A DNA stretch of 64,000 nucleotides, from positions 140,955 through 204,954 of the forward strand of contig JAEUHX010000087.1 in the NCBI GenBank assembly GCA_016792805.1, given 5' to 3'. The stretch comes from Planctomycetota bacterium. Lineage in GTDB: Bacteria > Planctomycetota > UBA1135 > JACQFD01. Made by a program: the position numbers and the translations under genes. The stretch's first letter is position 1. Each line of letters begins with the position of its first letter. The notes under the pieces were generated by a model, which saw nothing but the letters and a program-made list of their open reading frames with translations, searched no databases and was not told where the DNA came from. This document shows, one piece after another, positions 36,978 through 44,898 of this stretch.

Positions 36978-38057
36978 ATGGCTTTCCGCCTCTCGACGAA
37001 TCTGACCCGCATCACTCTTCTCGTGGGCCTCGGCATGGCCCTCGGCGCGAGCGCCTGCGAGCCGATGTTCCGGCCGAAGACGTTCACGGACTATGTGTTT
37101 AATGAAGATGGCGAGCGCGAAACGGTGAAGAACGCCGCCGGCGAGGCGAAACTCGACTCGCACGGACGCCCCATCTACAAGACGCAGGAGGTGTCCGAGG
37201 TGAAGTTCGCCGAGGGCACCCTCACGGTGAGCGCCGAGAAGCTCAATAAAGGCAAGGAGATCTATCGCGCGCACTGCATGCAGTGCCACGGCATCCACGG
37301 AGAAGGAGATGGCTGGTCTTCGGTGGGGCTCATCCCGCCGCCGCGCAACTTCGCCGCGTCATTCATTGTGTTCAAGTTCGCCCACGTGCAGGCGAACATG
37401 GTCCCCAACGATGAGGATCTGAAGCGCACGCTGCGCAACGGCCTCCACGGCACGGCGATGCTCCCGTGGGGACTCAACGAGGAGCGCCTCGACGAGGTGC
37501 TCCAGTACATCAAGACGTTTTCGAAGCGGTGGCGCGATGAGAAGCCTTCGGAGGCCATCGCGCTCGCCCCCGATCCGTTCGGCCCCGCGAAGGCTGCCGA
37601 GGCCATCGAGAAAGGAAAAGTGCTGTTCCACACGAAGTTCGAGTGCGCCCAGTGCCACCCGGCTTATGTGTCGCAGGACGAGATCAATCAATTCCTCAAG
37701 ACCGAGGGAAAGCCTCCCAAGACTCCGCGTCCCGATGCTCACTGGTCCGTCGCCAAGACGAGCGACGCATATAAAGCGAACATCACTCCGCCGGACTTCA
37801 CGTGGCACGACCTGCGGTCGGTGCACAAGCCGAAGGACACAAGCCCTGCGGAGATGAGCAAGCGGCTCGAGTCGCTCTATTTCGCGATCGCGATGGGCAT
37901 CGGCGGCACCGCCATGCCGACGTGGAAGAATGCACAGATTCCCGAGCGCGACGGCGAGATTTGGGCCGTCGCCTACTACGTGAGTTCACTCATCGACCTG
38001 CGCGGCGATGAGGCGAAGCGCGCGGCGTTCTGGTCGAAGCTCCGCGGCCAGAACTAA
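36978..38057 (+). CDS. diheme cytochrome c lipoprotein
   Basis: 359 residues. The N-terminus ends in a lipobox-like LGASAC (Cys27). Heme sites are CMQCH (100-104) and CAQCH (223-227), with probable axial Met in GTAMLPWG and GTAMPTWK. It likely carries electrons to the CuA site of the oxidase, replacing the fused cytochrome of caa3 enzymes. A charged segment of unknown role (31-80) precedes heme 1. Confidence 0.9.
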   Translation: MAFRLSTNLTRITLLVGLGMALGASACEPMFRPKTFTDYVFNEDGERETVKNAAGEAKLDSHGRPIYKTQEVSEVKFAEGTLTVSAEKLNKGKEIYRAHCMQCHGIHGEGDGWSSVGLIPPPRNFAASFIVFKFAHVQANMVPNDEDLKRTLRNGLHGTAMLPWGLNEERLDEVLQYIKTFSKRWRDEKPSEAIALAPDPFGPAKAAEAIEKGKVLFHTKFECAQCHPAYVSQDEINQFLKTEGKPPKTPRPDAHWSVAKTSDAYKANITPPDFTWHDLRSVHKPKDTSPAEMSKRLESLYFAIAMGIGGTAMPTWKNAQIPERDGEIWAVAYYVSSLIDLRGDEAKRAAFWSKLRGQN

Positions 38058-38093
38058 TCCCGACCGCTTTCGAAGAGGCTCACATTTCTCACG

Positions 38094-38831
38094 ATGCCGT
38101 ACGATCCCGCGAAACAGCAGCCGAACGCCTTCGAGCGCCGCATCTCCGCGCTCGTGGGAAGCCGGCTCTTCTGGTGCGCGGTGGTCTTGGGCGCCGTCGC
38201 GATCCCGCTTGGAAAGGCGCTTCAGACGGAACTGCCGGCGCTGCCGCCGAAGATTCGACAAATCCCCAGCTTCACGCTGCTCGATCAGGACGGCAAGCCG
38301 TTCGGCAGCGAGCAGCTCCGCGGAAAACTCTGGGTTGCGAACTTTGTGTACACGAGCTGCTCCACGGTCTGCCCTAAGCTCACCAAAGCGATGCAGACCG
38401 TGCAGTATCGCGCTCGCAACATGAAGGGATTCGTGCACCTCGCGAGCTTCACGGTCGACCCCAAGCACGACACGCCGCCCGTTTTGTACGATTTCGCGAA
38501 GCGCAACCACGCTCTTGGCAACGGCGACTGGTCGTTCGTGACCGGCGAGCTCGAGCCGCTGCGGCAACTCGTGAAGCGTGGCTTCGGGCTCGGGATGGAC
38601 CGCCACGACGACGCCGACGTCGGCGTGATCGTCTCGAAGGATCCGGCCATGGAGCTGTTCGATATCTCCCATGGCCAGCAGCTCGTACTCGTCGACCCGG
38701 AGATGTGGATTCGGGGACTGTACGATCCCGACAAGCCCGGGCTCGATCGCTTGCTGTGCGACATGGGGCTCGTCGCGAACGTCGAGCGCAATGTCCGCAT
38801 CACGCCTGCCCCGACGGGCGCCGCCCGCTGA
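38094..38831 (+). CDS. SCO1/SenC copper chaperone
   Basis: 245 residues; inserts copper into CuA. One membrane anchor (~23-40), then a thioredoxin fold with the copper-binding CSTVC (Cys89, Cys93) and His193 in ISHGQQLVLVD. It lies between the cytochrome and the small subunits in the same operon. Confidence 0.93.
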   Translation: MPYDPAKQQPNAFERRISALVGSRLFWCAVVLGAVAIPLGKALQTELPALPPKIRQIPSFTLLDQDGKPFGSEQLRGKLWVANFVYTSCSTVCPKLTKAMQTVQYRARNMKGFVHLASFTVDPKHDTPPVLYDFAKRNHALGNGDWSFVTGELEPLRQLVKRGFGLGMDRHDDADVGVIVSKDPAMELFDISHGQQLVLVDPEMWIRGLYDPDKPGLDRLLCDMGLVANVERNVRITPAPTGAAR

Positions 38832-38906
38832 CCTGCACGGCCCCCACCCCGCGACATCACAATTCACAAGCTAAGAATCAACGAACTCGAAACCCTCTCG
38901 CCGTTC

Positions 38907-39080
38907 ATGATCAAGCATTCGCTCTGGATCACGCTGCTCTGCTGCGTTCCCTATTTTGTGTTCTTCGGATTGCGGGAGACGCACATCCCGGGGTTCGCGC
39001 TGCTCGGCATGGCGCTCTTCCTCGTGCTCGTGCTTCTCTACTACGTGCTCTTCAAGGCGACAGAACTGCCGAAGAAGTAG
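38907..39080 (+). CDS. 57-residue membrane peptide in the oxidase operon
   Basis: ATG 38907 to TAG 39080. It begins MIKHSLWITLLCCVPYFVFF and holds a second hydrophobic segment (FALLGMALFLVLVLLYYVLF), then a charged end ATELPKK. Two membrane helices, conserved operon position and proper spacing suggest a real small subunit or assembly factor. No family is recognised. Confidence 0.65.
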   Translation: MIKHSLWITLLCCVPYFVFFGLRETHIPGFALLGMALFLVLVLLYYVLFKATELPKK

Positions 39081-39166
39081 TGCTGCCGAAGAAGTAATCT
39101 TCGCGCGCCCCTTCGAGCCGCTCCCTTCCGAATTCAGCCCCTGACACTCCGCCTCCCCATTTCTGC

Positions 39167-39886
39167 ATGAGCCACGCGCCCGCCGCCTCCCACGCCGGAC
39201 ACAACCACGGTTCCGGCCACGGTCATGACCATGGTTCCGAGCATGGCCATTCGAGCATCGGTCATGTGATCGATCACGATTTCGGAGCCGCCACCAATGG
39301 GAAGATCGCCATGTGGATCTTCCTCGTGACGGACGGCCTCACGTTCGCGGGCCTTCTGCTCGGCTACGGCTACCTGCGCATGCGCAACCCGCAGTGGCCA
39401 AATCCCCAGGAACTCCTCGGCATTGCATTGACCGGCGCGGCGACGTTCCTGCTCATCTGCAGCTCCCTCAGCATGGTGCTGTCGCTCGCGGCGGCCGCAG
39501 AAAAGAAGAAGAGCAGCATGCTGATGTGGCTCTTCCTCACAGCGCTCGGCGGCGCGGGATTCCTCGGGATTCAATATTACGAATATTCCCACCTAGTGCA
39601 TGAAGGGATGACGATCTCCGGGCTTGCGAAGCCCGAGCACCTCGAGGGCGCATGGCGCTTTGCCGGGGTCCCCGAGAATTTCGCGTCGACCTTCTACATC
39701 GTGACTGGCTTCCACGGCCTGCACGTCACAACGGGCGTGATCTATCTGTTGGTTCTGCTGATCAAGGGCATGAGGCAGCGCGAGATCACGCCCGAGTTCT
39801 ATAACGTCCTCGAGATCGGCGGCCTCTTCTGGCACTTCGTTGACCTCGTCTGGATTCTTGTGTTCACTTTCATCTATCTCGTCTGA
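39167..39886 (+). CDS. cytochrome c oxidase subunit III-like protein with His-rich N-terminus
   Basis: 239 residues. The first ~37 residues hold about eleven His (HNHGSGHGHDHGSEHGH). About five membrane helices follow, with FYIVTGFHGLHVTTGVIYL and the family end LFWHFVDLVWILVFTFIYLV. The histidines suggest copper or zinc binding. It is the second subunit III in the operon. Confidence 0.9.
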   Translation: MSHAPAASHAGHNHGSGHGHDHGSEHGHSSIGHVIDHDFGAATNGKIAMWIFLVTDGLTFAGLLLGYGYLRMRNPQWPNPQELLGIALTGAATFLLICSSLSMVLSLAAAAEKKKSSMLMWLFLTALGGAGFLGIQYYEYSHLVHEGMTISGLAKPEHLEGAWRFAGVPENFASTFYIVTGFHGLHVTTGVIYLLVLLIKGMRQREITPEFYNVLEIGGLFWHFVDLVWILVFTFIYLV

Positions 39887-39931
39887 TCAGCGCCGACCCT
39901 TCGCAAGCCCATCCACGGAACGCGTGCACTG

Positions 39932-40294
39932 ATGTCCTCGAGCCACAGCCGCAAGACCTACATCGCCGTCTTCTTTGCGCTCGGCGTGCTGACGCTGATC
40001 GAGATCTGGATTCCGGGATTTGCCAACAAATACGGCAACTCGGCTTCGGTCACTCAGAAGCTCTTCGCCCAGTACAACGCCCACTGGTCGACGTGGGCGC
40101 TCTACGCCCTCTCGATCGCGAAGGCCGGCATCGTCGGTGCGTATTTCATGCACCTGAAGCACGAGACGAAGTGGCTGAAGTTCATTGCCATTCTCCCGGC
40201 GATCGCGGCGTTCTATGCGTTCGTGCTCGGCGCGGAGACGCTCTTCCGCTTCTATATGGAAAACAACCCGACGCTGATGTCACAGATCAAATAG
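39932..40294 (+). CDS. cytochrome c oxidase subunit IV (prokaryotic)
   Basis: 120 residues with three membrane helices. IAKAGIVGAYFMHLKHETKW is the family signature. Small accessory subunit of the oxidase, four bases before the next gene. Confidence 0.9.
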   Translation: MSSSHSRKTYIAVFFALGVLTLIEIWIPGFANKYGNSASVTQKLFAQYNAHWSTWALYALSIAKAGIVGAYFMHLKHETKWLKFIAILPAIAAFYAFVLGAETLFRFYMENNPTLMSQIK

Positions 40295-40298
40295 GCAA

Positions 40299-40496
40299 AT
40301 GCGCTCGACGATTCGGTGGATGTTCTTCGGCGCAGCAGCCTGCGGGCTGCTGGCGCCGGCGGCATCTGCGTGCCCCGCCTGCGGCATTGGCGACGGACTG
40401 AGCATCGCCGCATTAGTAACCTACGGCCTCTTCATGGCGACGCCGTTCGCGCTGTTCTACGGCGTCTATCGTTACATTAAGTCGCAGGACCGATAG
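40299..40496 (+). CDS. 65-residue exported or membrane peptide ending the oxidase operon
   Basis: Signal-like start (MRSTIRWMFFGAAACGLLAPAAS), then CPACGIGDGLSIAAL with a CxxC and one membrane helix (VTYGLFMATPFALFYGVYRY). Four bases after subunit IV. A decayed second copy of its 3' part lies at 43280. Function unknown; the CxxC could bind a metal during oxidase assembly. Confidence 0.7.
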   Translation: MRSTIRWMFFGAAACGLLAPAASACPACGIGDGLSIAALVTYGLFMATPFALFYGVYRYIKSQDR

Positions 40497-41997
40497 GAGC
40501 CCCAGAGGGTACGCCGCCGCTCCAACTTGTTCGCGGAGGAGATTCCCAGTCGGATTGTCGGGGATATGTGGCTCGCCAGATCTCAGGTACTGTGAGTCGA
40601 TCAGGGTTGCCCAGCAGGTCCTTTGCCCAACGCAGAAGCTCCTCCTGAACAACGTTCTGGTGCCGGTGCGGAGGTATTAGATCAATGAGACACTCCGACA
40701 GCCATGCCTGAACCTGTTTGGGGAGGCCCTCGGTGAGCTTCGAGACTGCCGGCCTGTCTGAAATTAGGTATCTCTCGAAGGCTTCCCTGAGAAATGAGTT
40801 CCAACGAGAGTCGTCCCGGCGGCTCGCTATGCCCACGTTGAATCTGGGAAATTCCTCGAAGTCAGCGCCTCGATACGATTCATACGAGCATCCCAGGAGG
40901 TCAACCTCCAACCCGTCCCGCAGCCTTGGAGGGAACAAGAGCTGCGCAGGTACCCGACTGGACCGCAGTTCCGCGAAGACACTGATGCAAGTGAACTCGT
41001 CTGCAAATAGGACTGGCATCTTGCCTAAGTGCTTTCGACCTATCTGCTGCATGAACTCAGCTATCCTCTGGACAGAGTATACATCGATGGCCTCGATGAG
41101 ATCGGTGGATACTCCTAGGCCATGCTGAAGATACAAGCCGCCAACCTCAGGCAGATATGCAACTGGAGCGATGTCCGACAGGTATTCACTTAAGACGCTC
41201 GCCTTCAATTTTCCACGACGGTCCGGGCGTGGATTGAGCTGGGATCCAAGCGATCGCTCCTCCAGGAGTCCTTGGATCGCTCTCCTGTAGCGTCCTGCAT
41301 CAGTTGCGTCTCGCAGAATTCCAACCGCATTTATTGATACTGTGAATGGTGATGGCAGGAATGAGAAAGTCGCGAGTCGATTGACCGTCTCCAGCATGTT
41401 GACAACCAAGTGCGGCTCGCCATCTGCATTGTTGAGCTTGATTGCTTTCCGAGGGTCAAAAAACGCGTCTAGGTCACTCTGCTTCATCTGCGAGATCCTT
41501 CCGAGCTTGAGCCCTGCGATTCCAGCGTACGCCAAGAATCTGCGGACAATCACATCAAAAAAACCAAACGCCCACGGTGTCGGATAACCATCTCTCTCAA
41601 TTCGAGCGGCACGCTTTCCGAGAAGGGGCCATTGGTGCCAGCCAGAGACTCGAATCTCCTCCTGCTCTATGCAGATCTGCCGGAAGATGTCGTCACCTCC
41701 AGACCGTCGTGCGATCTCGACTTCCAATCCGAATGTTCTCAGGAATCCTTCCCGGAATGTGCCATCGATACCGTTGGCTAGGGCCAATAAGGCCTTCTTC
41801 CCAGGACTGGTCCGACCACTAATAATATTGCTGAAGGCGGCGTAGGACAGATTGATCTGCTTACTCTTGAGCCAGCGAGAATACGCTCCCCGAGGGGCCA
41901 CTGGCCTGCCTGTCTCCGTTGACGCTTTCTCCAGACCGCCGTGCTTTTCCAAGTACTCACGAAGTTGATCGGCAAGGTTACTATTTTTCGCAGCCAT
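40477..41997 (-). CDS. HTH-like protein of unknown function
   Basis: 506 residues. Residues ~25-90 look like an XRE-type helix-turn-helix (LSYAAFSNIISGRTSPGKKA). The remaining ~400 residues match no family I know; they are mixed alpha/beta with no membrane segment and few cysteines. Base composition is lower in GC than the neighbours. ATG 41997 follows the palindrome CTGGAATTCCAG by 12 bases, suggesting self-repression; GTG 42033 in the same frame is an alternative. Its 3' end overlaps the 65-residue gene antisense by 20 bases. Confidence 0.65.
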   Translation of the reverse strand: MAAKNSNLADQLREYLEKHGGLEKASTETGRPVAPRGAYSRWLKSKQINLSYAAFSNIISGRTSPGKKALLALANGIDGTFREGFLRTFGLEVEIARRSGGDDIFRQICIEQEEIRVSGWHQWPLLGKRAARIERDGYPTPWAFGFFDVIVRRFLAYAGIAGLKLGRISQMKQSDLDAFFDPRKAIKLNNADGEPHLVVNMLETVNRLATFSFLPSPFTVSINAVGILRDATDAGRYRRAIQGLLEERSLGSQLNPRPDRRGKLKASVLSEYLSDIAPVAYLPEVGGLYLQHGLGVSTDLIEAIDVYSVQRIAEFMQQIGRKHLGKMPVLFADEFTCISVFAELRSSRVPAQLLFPPRLRDGLEVDLLGCSYESYRGADFEEFPRFNVGIASRRDDSRWNSFLREAFERYLISDRPAVSKLTEGLPKQVQAWLSECLIDLIPPHRHQNVVQEELLRWAKDLLGNPDRLTVPEIWRATYPRQSDWESPPRTSWSGGVPSGAPIGPAT

Positions 41998-42415
41998 GGA
42001 GGGCACTTTCTGGAATTCCAGGAATTTACGCACTCAGCGTGGAGCAGAGAGGAGATCCGTGTTGGGCACCGATTGAGCGATGTGGATCGAGAAGCTACCT
42101 GCTCCGCAAGGTAATGCCCTCGCCGGAATAGTGCTCACACTCTCCCCGGGATCTTCTGGCCCGGAGTCGACGTGACGCACGCGATCCGCGGACATTTCAA
42201 GACCCAACGGGACGTGCGATGGTTGCGGCTGGCGACCATGAGGCTCACAATTGCCCATGCGTGATTCGCACTTACAGATTTGTTCCTCTCTCTCATTGGG
42301 GCGAGTTCAACAGCGGTTCGTCGCCGCGTGAGGTCTCAGTGAGTTCTTCTAGGCGCCGATCGCGTGGATGAGTTGGGCGCGCAAGAGCGACGGCTCCGCA
42401 GTTTTCGCTCCTCGG
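41998..42415. other. intergenic region of the island
   Basis: About 420 bases of lower GC. Apart from the operator-like palindrome at its left end I see no gene, RNA or repeat. Confidence 0.4.
42008..42024. promoter_or_regulatory. operator-like palindrome upstream of the HTH gene
   Basis: CTGGAATTCCAG (42010-42021) is a perfect 12-base palindrome, extended by TTC and GAA flanks with one mismatched pair. It lies just 5' of the ATG at 41997. Size and place fit a dimeric repressor site. Confidence 0.45.
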
Positions 42416-42877
42416 CTAGCAGGTCCAATCGGCTTGTCGATCGAGGTCCATCCGAGAATCGGGCGCGGTGCGATTCAGGTCAGCCAAGTCCTGCTCGCTG
42501 ACACCGAAGTACGGATTGGTGGGCCTGAACTGTGAGCGATGCTTCGAGATGCGATCGTCTCGACCACCGAGATTTTTGATGGCACTGAGTTCGCCGTTGA
42601 AATCGCGGTCCACAGTCGCGCTCTTGGATGTTTTGTTGTTCTTGACTCGCAGCAGCGAGTACACACTGATCGCTCCCGTGGGCGGAGTTCCCCCGCCATT
42701 CGACGTGAGCAACGCGATGAGAATCACGCTCAGAAGAGAGAGCGATCCAAGGGACACTCGGTCGACAGGGCCAGCCTGAAGGATGCAGACTCCGGCACCG
42801 CCGAGCAGGAGCGTTGCGGCCACCGTGAGGCTGTTGCATTGGCGGGCGAGAGACCGAAGGAGCGGGTGAGTAGCCAT
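42416..42877 (-). CDS. small membrane protein, function unknown
   Basis: 153 residues. Two membrane helices (about 18-36 and 46-60) precede a polar C-terminal half with no motif recognised (SQFRPTNPYFGVSEQDL). ATG 42877 has GGAGG about 10 bases upstream, one of the clearest Shine-Dalgarno sites in the window. It lies in the low-GC island, transcribed toward the HTH-like gene. Confidence 0.6.
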   Translation of the reverse strand: MATHPLLRSLARQCNSLTVAATLLLGGAGVCILQAGPVDRVSLGSLSLLSVILIALLTSNGGGTPPTGAISVYSLLRVKNNKTSKSATVDRDFNGELSAIKNLGGRDDRISKHRSQFRPTNPYFGVSEQDLADLNRTAPDSRMDLDRQADWTC

Positions 42878-43279
42878 CGGAGAGCCTCCGTAGGAGCGAC
42901 CAGGATCCAACCTGCTCGAATCGCTTCACTCAGAATCGATTCGATTGGGCTGAGCCTAGCTCGACGCGGCGAGTTCCCGCCAGTTCTCAATGGAAGTGCT
43001 TCGCATGTCGTGCGAGGGGCCTAGGGGGGGTCGAGCCGAACCCCTTTGGCGATGCGACAAAGCTCGCCGGTTTGCGTTGGTTCGGAGCCGACGACGCCCC
43101 TTGGATCTCAATATCGAGATGTGTATTGGCGCGGCTCGGACGGGAGGTCACGAATCACAACTCCCAAGTTCGCACACATCCCGAGGGCTCTATCATTGAA
43201 CGGCGCCTACAAGCCAGGCACATCCGCTCTTTGTGGCTGTATCTGGAGAAGCCAATAATTCGAAGGCTACTTGCGAATC
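42878..43279. other. intergenic, right part of the island
   Basis: About 400 bases between the small membrane protein and the duplicated gene fragment. Short open frames exist but none has codon bias, a start signal or homology I can support. Confidence 0.4.
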
Positions 43280-43405
43280 TGCGCCTGCGGCATCGGCGAC
43301 GGGCCGAGTGTCGCCGCATGAGTAACTTACGGCATCTTCATGGCGACGCCGTTCGCACTGGCCTACGACGTCTATCGTTACATTAATCCGCAGGACCGCG
43401 AGTAA
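43280..43405 (+). pseudogene. decayed copy of the 65-residue oxidase-operon gene
   Basis: Reads CACGIGDGPSVAA, stop, VTYGIFMATPFALAYDVYRY against the intact gene at 40371-40496. About 87% of ~117 aligned bases match. It carries a 7-base deletion near its left end and a TGA where the original has TTA. The signal-peptide part is missing. It marks the right edge of the island. Confidence 0.85.
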
Positions 43406-43410
43406 CAGTC

Positions 43411-43570
43411 CGTGACAGAAGTGCTCCGCAAAGCAAGCACGAGGATTTTTGGCGAGGTCGAGAAGGACCGCCGCAGGCGTAGCCAAGGAGTTACGGCGAG
43501 GCGGTCCGACGATGAGATCGTCAAAAGGCCCGCGTGCGCAGCTCGGATGACTCTTGCCACGGGCTGATAA
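43411..43570. repeat. dispersed palindromic repeat, copy 3
   Basis: 160 bases, close to copy 1. It shares AGTGCTCCGCAAAGC and GTAGCCAAGGAGTTACGGCG. The inner palindrome GGACCGCC/GGCGGTCC is kept; the ends (AGAAGT/ACTCTT) are less perfect. It begins five bases after the pseudogene. Confidence 0.8.
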
Positions 43571-43588
43571 TCGCGGCGCGCGCGAAGC

Positions 43589-44680
43589 TCAGCGCGCTTT
43601 GGGAGTCGGGCCCGGGAGCGGCTTGGGTAGCGGAGTCGGAATCGCGGCCGGCTTCACACCGCCCGGATTGGGCATGGGGCCCGGGTTCGGAACGGCGGGC
43701 TTCGGCACGGGAGCCGCCGGCAGCGGGACCTTCGGCGCCGGCATCGGCGGCCTCGGCTGGACCGCGCCAGGCTTCCCCGAATTACCCGGCTTCTCGATGC
43801 CGCCCTTCGGCGCGGGCGGCTGAGCCGGTGGCGGAGCTCCGACCGGCTTCCCGGCGTCTCGCCCATCCGCGCCCTCGCCGCCAACCGGCTTCCCGTCCGC
43901 GCCCTTGGCGCCCGATCGCGGATCGGCCCCCTTCGCGCCCGACTTCGGCTCACCGTTTCTGGGATCACCGCTCCGCGGATCACTGCCTTTGGGAGCGCCA
44001 TTTTCGGGCGCGCCGCCCGTCGGCGCCGATTTGTTCGATTTCCGACGCAAATAATCCGCCAGCTCGGCCGGATCCATGCCGCCAGGATTTGTGGGAAGCT
44101 TGAAGCCCTCTTTTCCGGCCGTCGCGCTCCCGCCGGGAGCCCCGCCGGGCGCCTCCGTCGGCTGCGGAACTCCCGCCTTGTAGCTCGGAATGCGCCACTC
44201 GCGCTCACGCCCGAGCTTCTCAAGGTGGGCGATGCGCATCGTCACCTGCGAATCGAGCTGCTGTCCGCGCGAGAGCACTTCCTTGCCATAGCACAAATCG
44301 AACTCCTCGCGCGCGAGCAGCCCGTCGCCATCCAAGTCCCGGTAGCGGAATTGTGCCTCCGTCGAGCCGGCCGCCAGCGCCTCCTTGAGCGTGACCTGTT
44401 CGTCGTCGTTGAGGTCCATCCCGCGAAAGACGCTTCGAATCCGATCCATCGTGATCGGAGTCGCGGCGGTGTAACGATCGCGCGGCGGAGTGGGCGGCAT
44501 GGCCTTCGTCCCCGGCGTCACCCCCTGCACCACGGGCGCCGGCTTGGAGGCCGGCGTGCTGCTTTCCGACTGCGCGGACGCGACCGCGACCCAAGCCGCC
44601 ACCGCCATCGAAACCGACGCACCGACGACCGCCCGTCGGCGGAAGCGTTCTGCGAAGGTGGGTCGCGAAGAGGAAGTCAT
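43589..44680 (-). CDS. secreted EF-hand protein with Pro/Gly-rich tail
   Basis: 363 residues. A signal peptide (~12-37) is followed by two EF-hand loops, Asp89-Glu100 (DLNDDEQVTLKE) and Asp115-Glu126 (DLDGDGLLAREE), both with good calcium ligand positions. From ~200 on the protein is low complexity: acidic-basic GAKGADPRSG-type repeats, then a proline-rich end. It is probably extracytoplasmic. ATG 44680 is chosen because it gives a standard signal peptide. Function unknown. Confidence 0.75.
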   Translation of the reverse strand: MTSSSRPTFAERFRRRAVVGASVSMAVAAWVAVASAQSESSTPASKPAPVVQGVTPGTKAMPPTPPRDRYTAATPITMDRIRSVFRGMDLNDDEQVTLKEALAAGSTEAQFRYRDLDGDGLLAREEFDLCYGKEVLSRGQQLDSQVTMRIAHLEKLGREREWRIPSYKAGVPQPTEAPGGAPGGSATAGKEGFKLPTNPGGMDPAELADYLRRKSNKSAPTGGAPENGAPKGSDPRSGDPRNGEPKSGAKGADPRSGAKGADGKPVGGEGADGRDAGKPVGAPPPAQPPAPKGGIEKPGNSGKPGAVQPRPPMPAPKVPLPAAPVPKPAVPNPGPMPNPGGVKPAAIPTPLPKPLPGPTPKAR

Positions 44681-44898
44681 GGGGCGAGCGGCGGTGCGCA
44701 TGCTACGTCGCGGATTCCGCCTCGGTTCCGATGTTCAAATGCCAGACCGCATTTCCTTCGGCAGCCCCGCGCGGGCAACTCGCGTCGCTTCAGACATTTG
44801 CCGCCGAGGCCCGATGGGCGGCGGGCGCGTCATGTCTCCGTCCGGGGACAGACTCCGCCCGCGCCACCTGCTACGCTTCACTCTCGACCCACGCCGCC

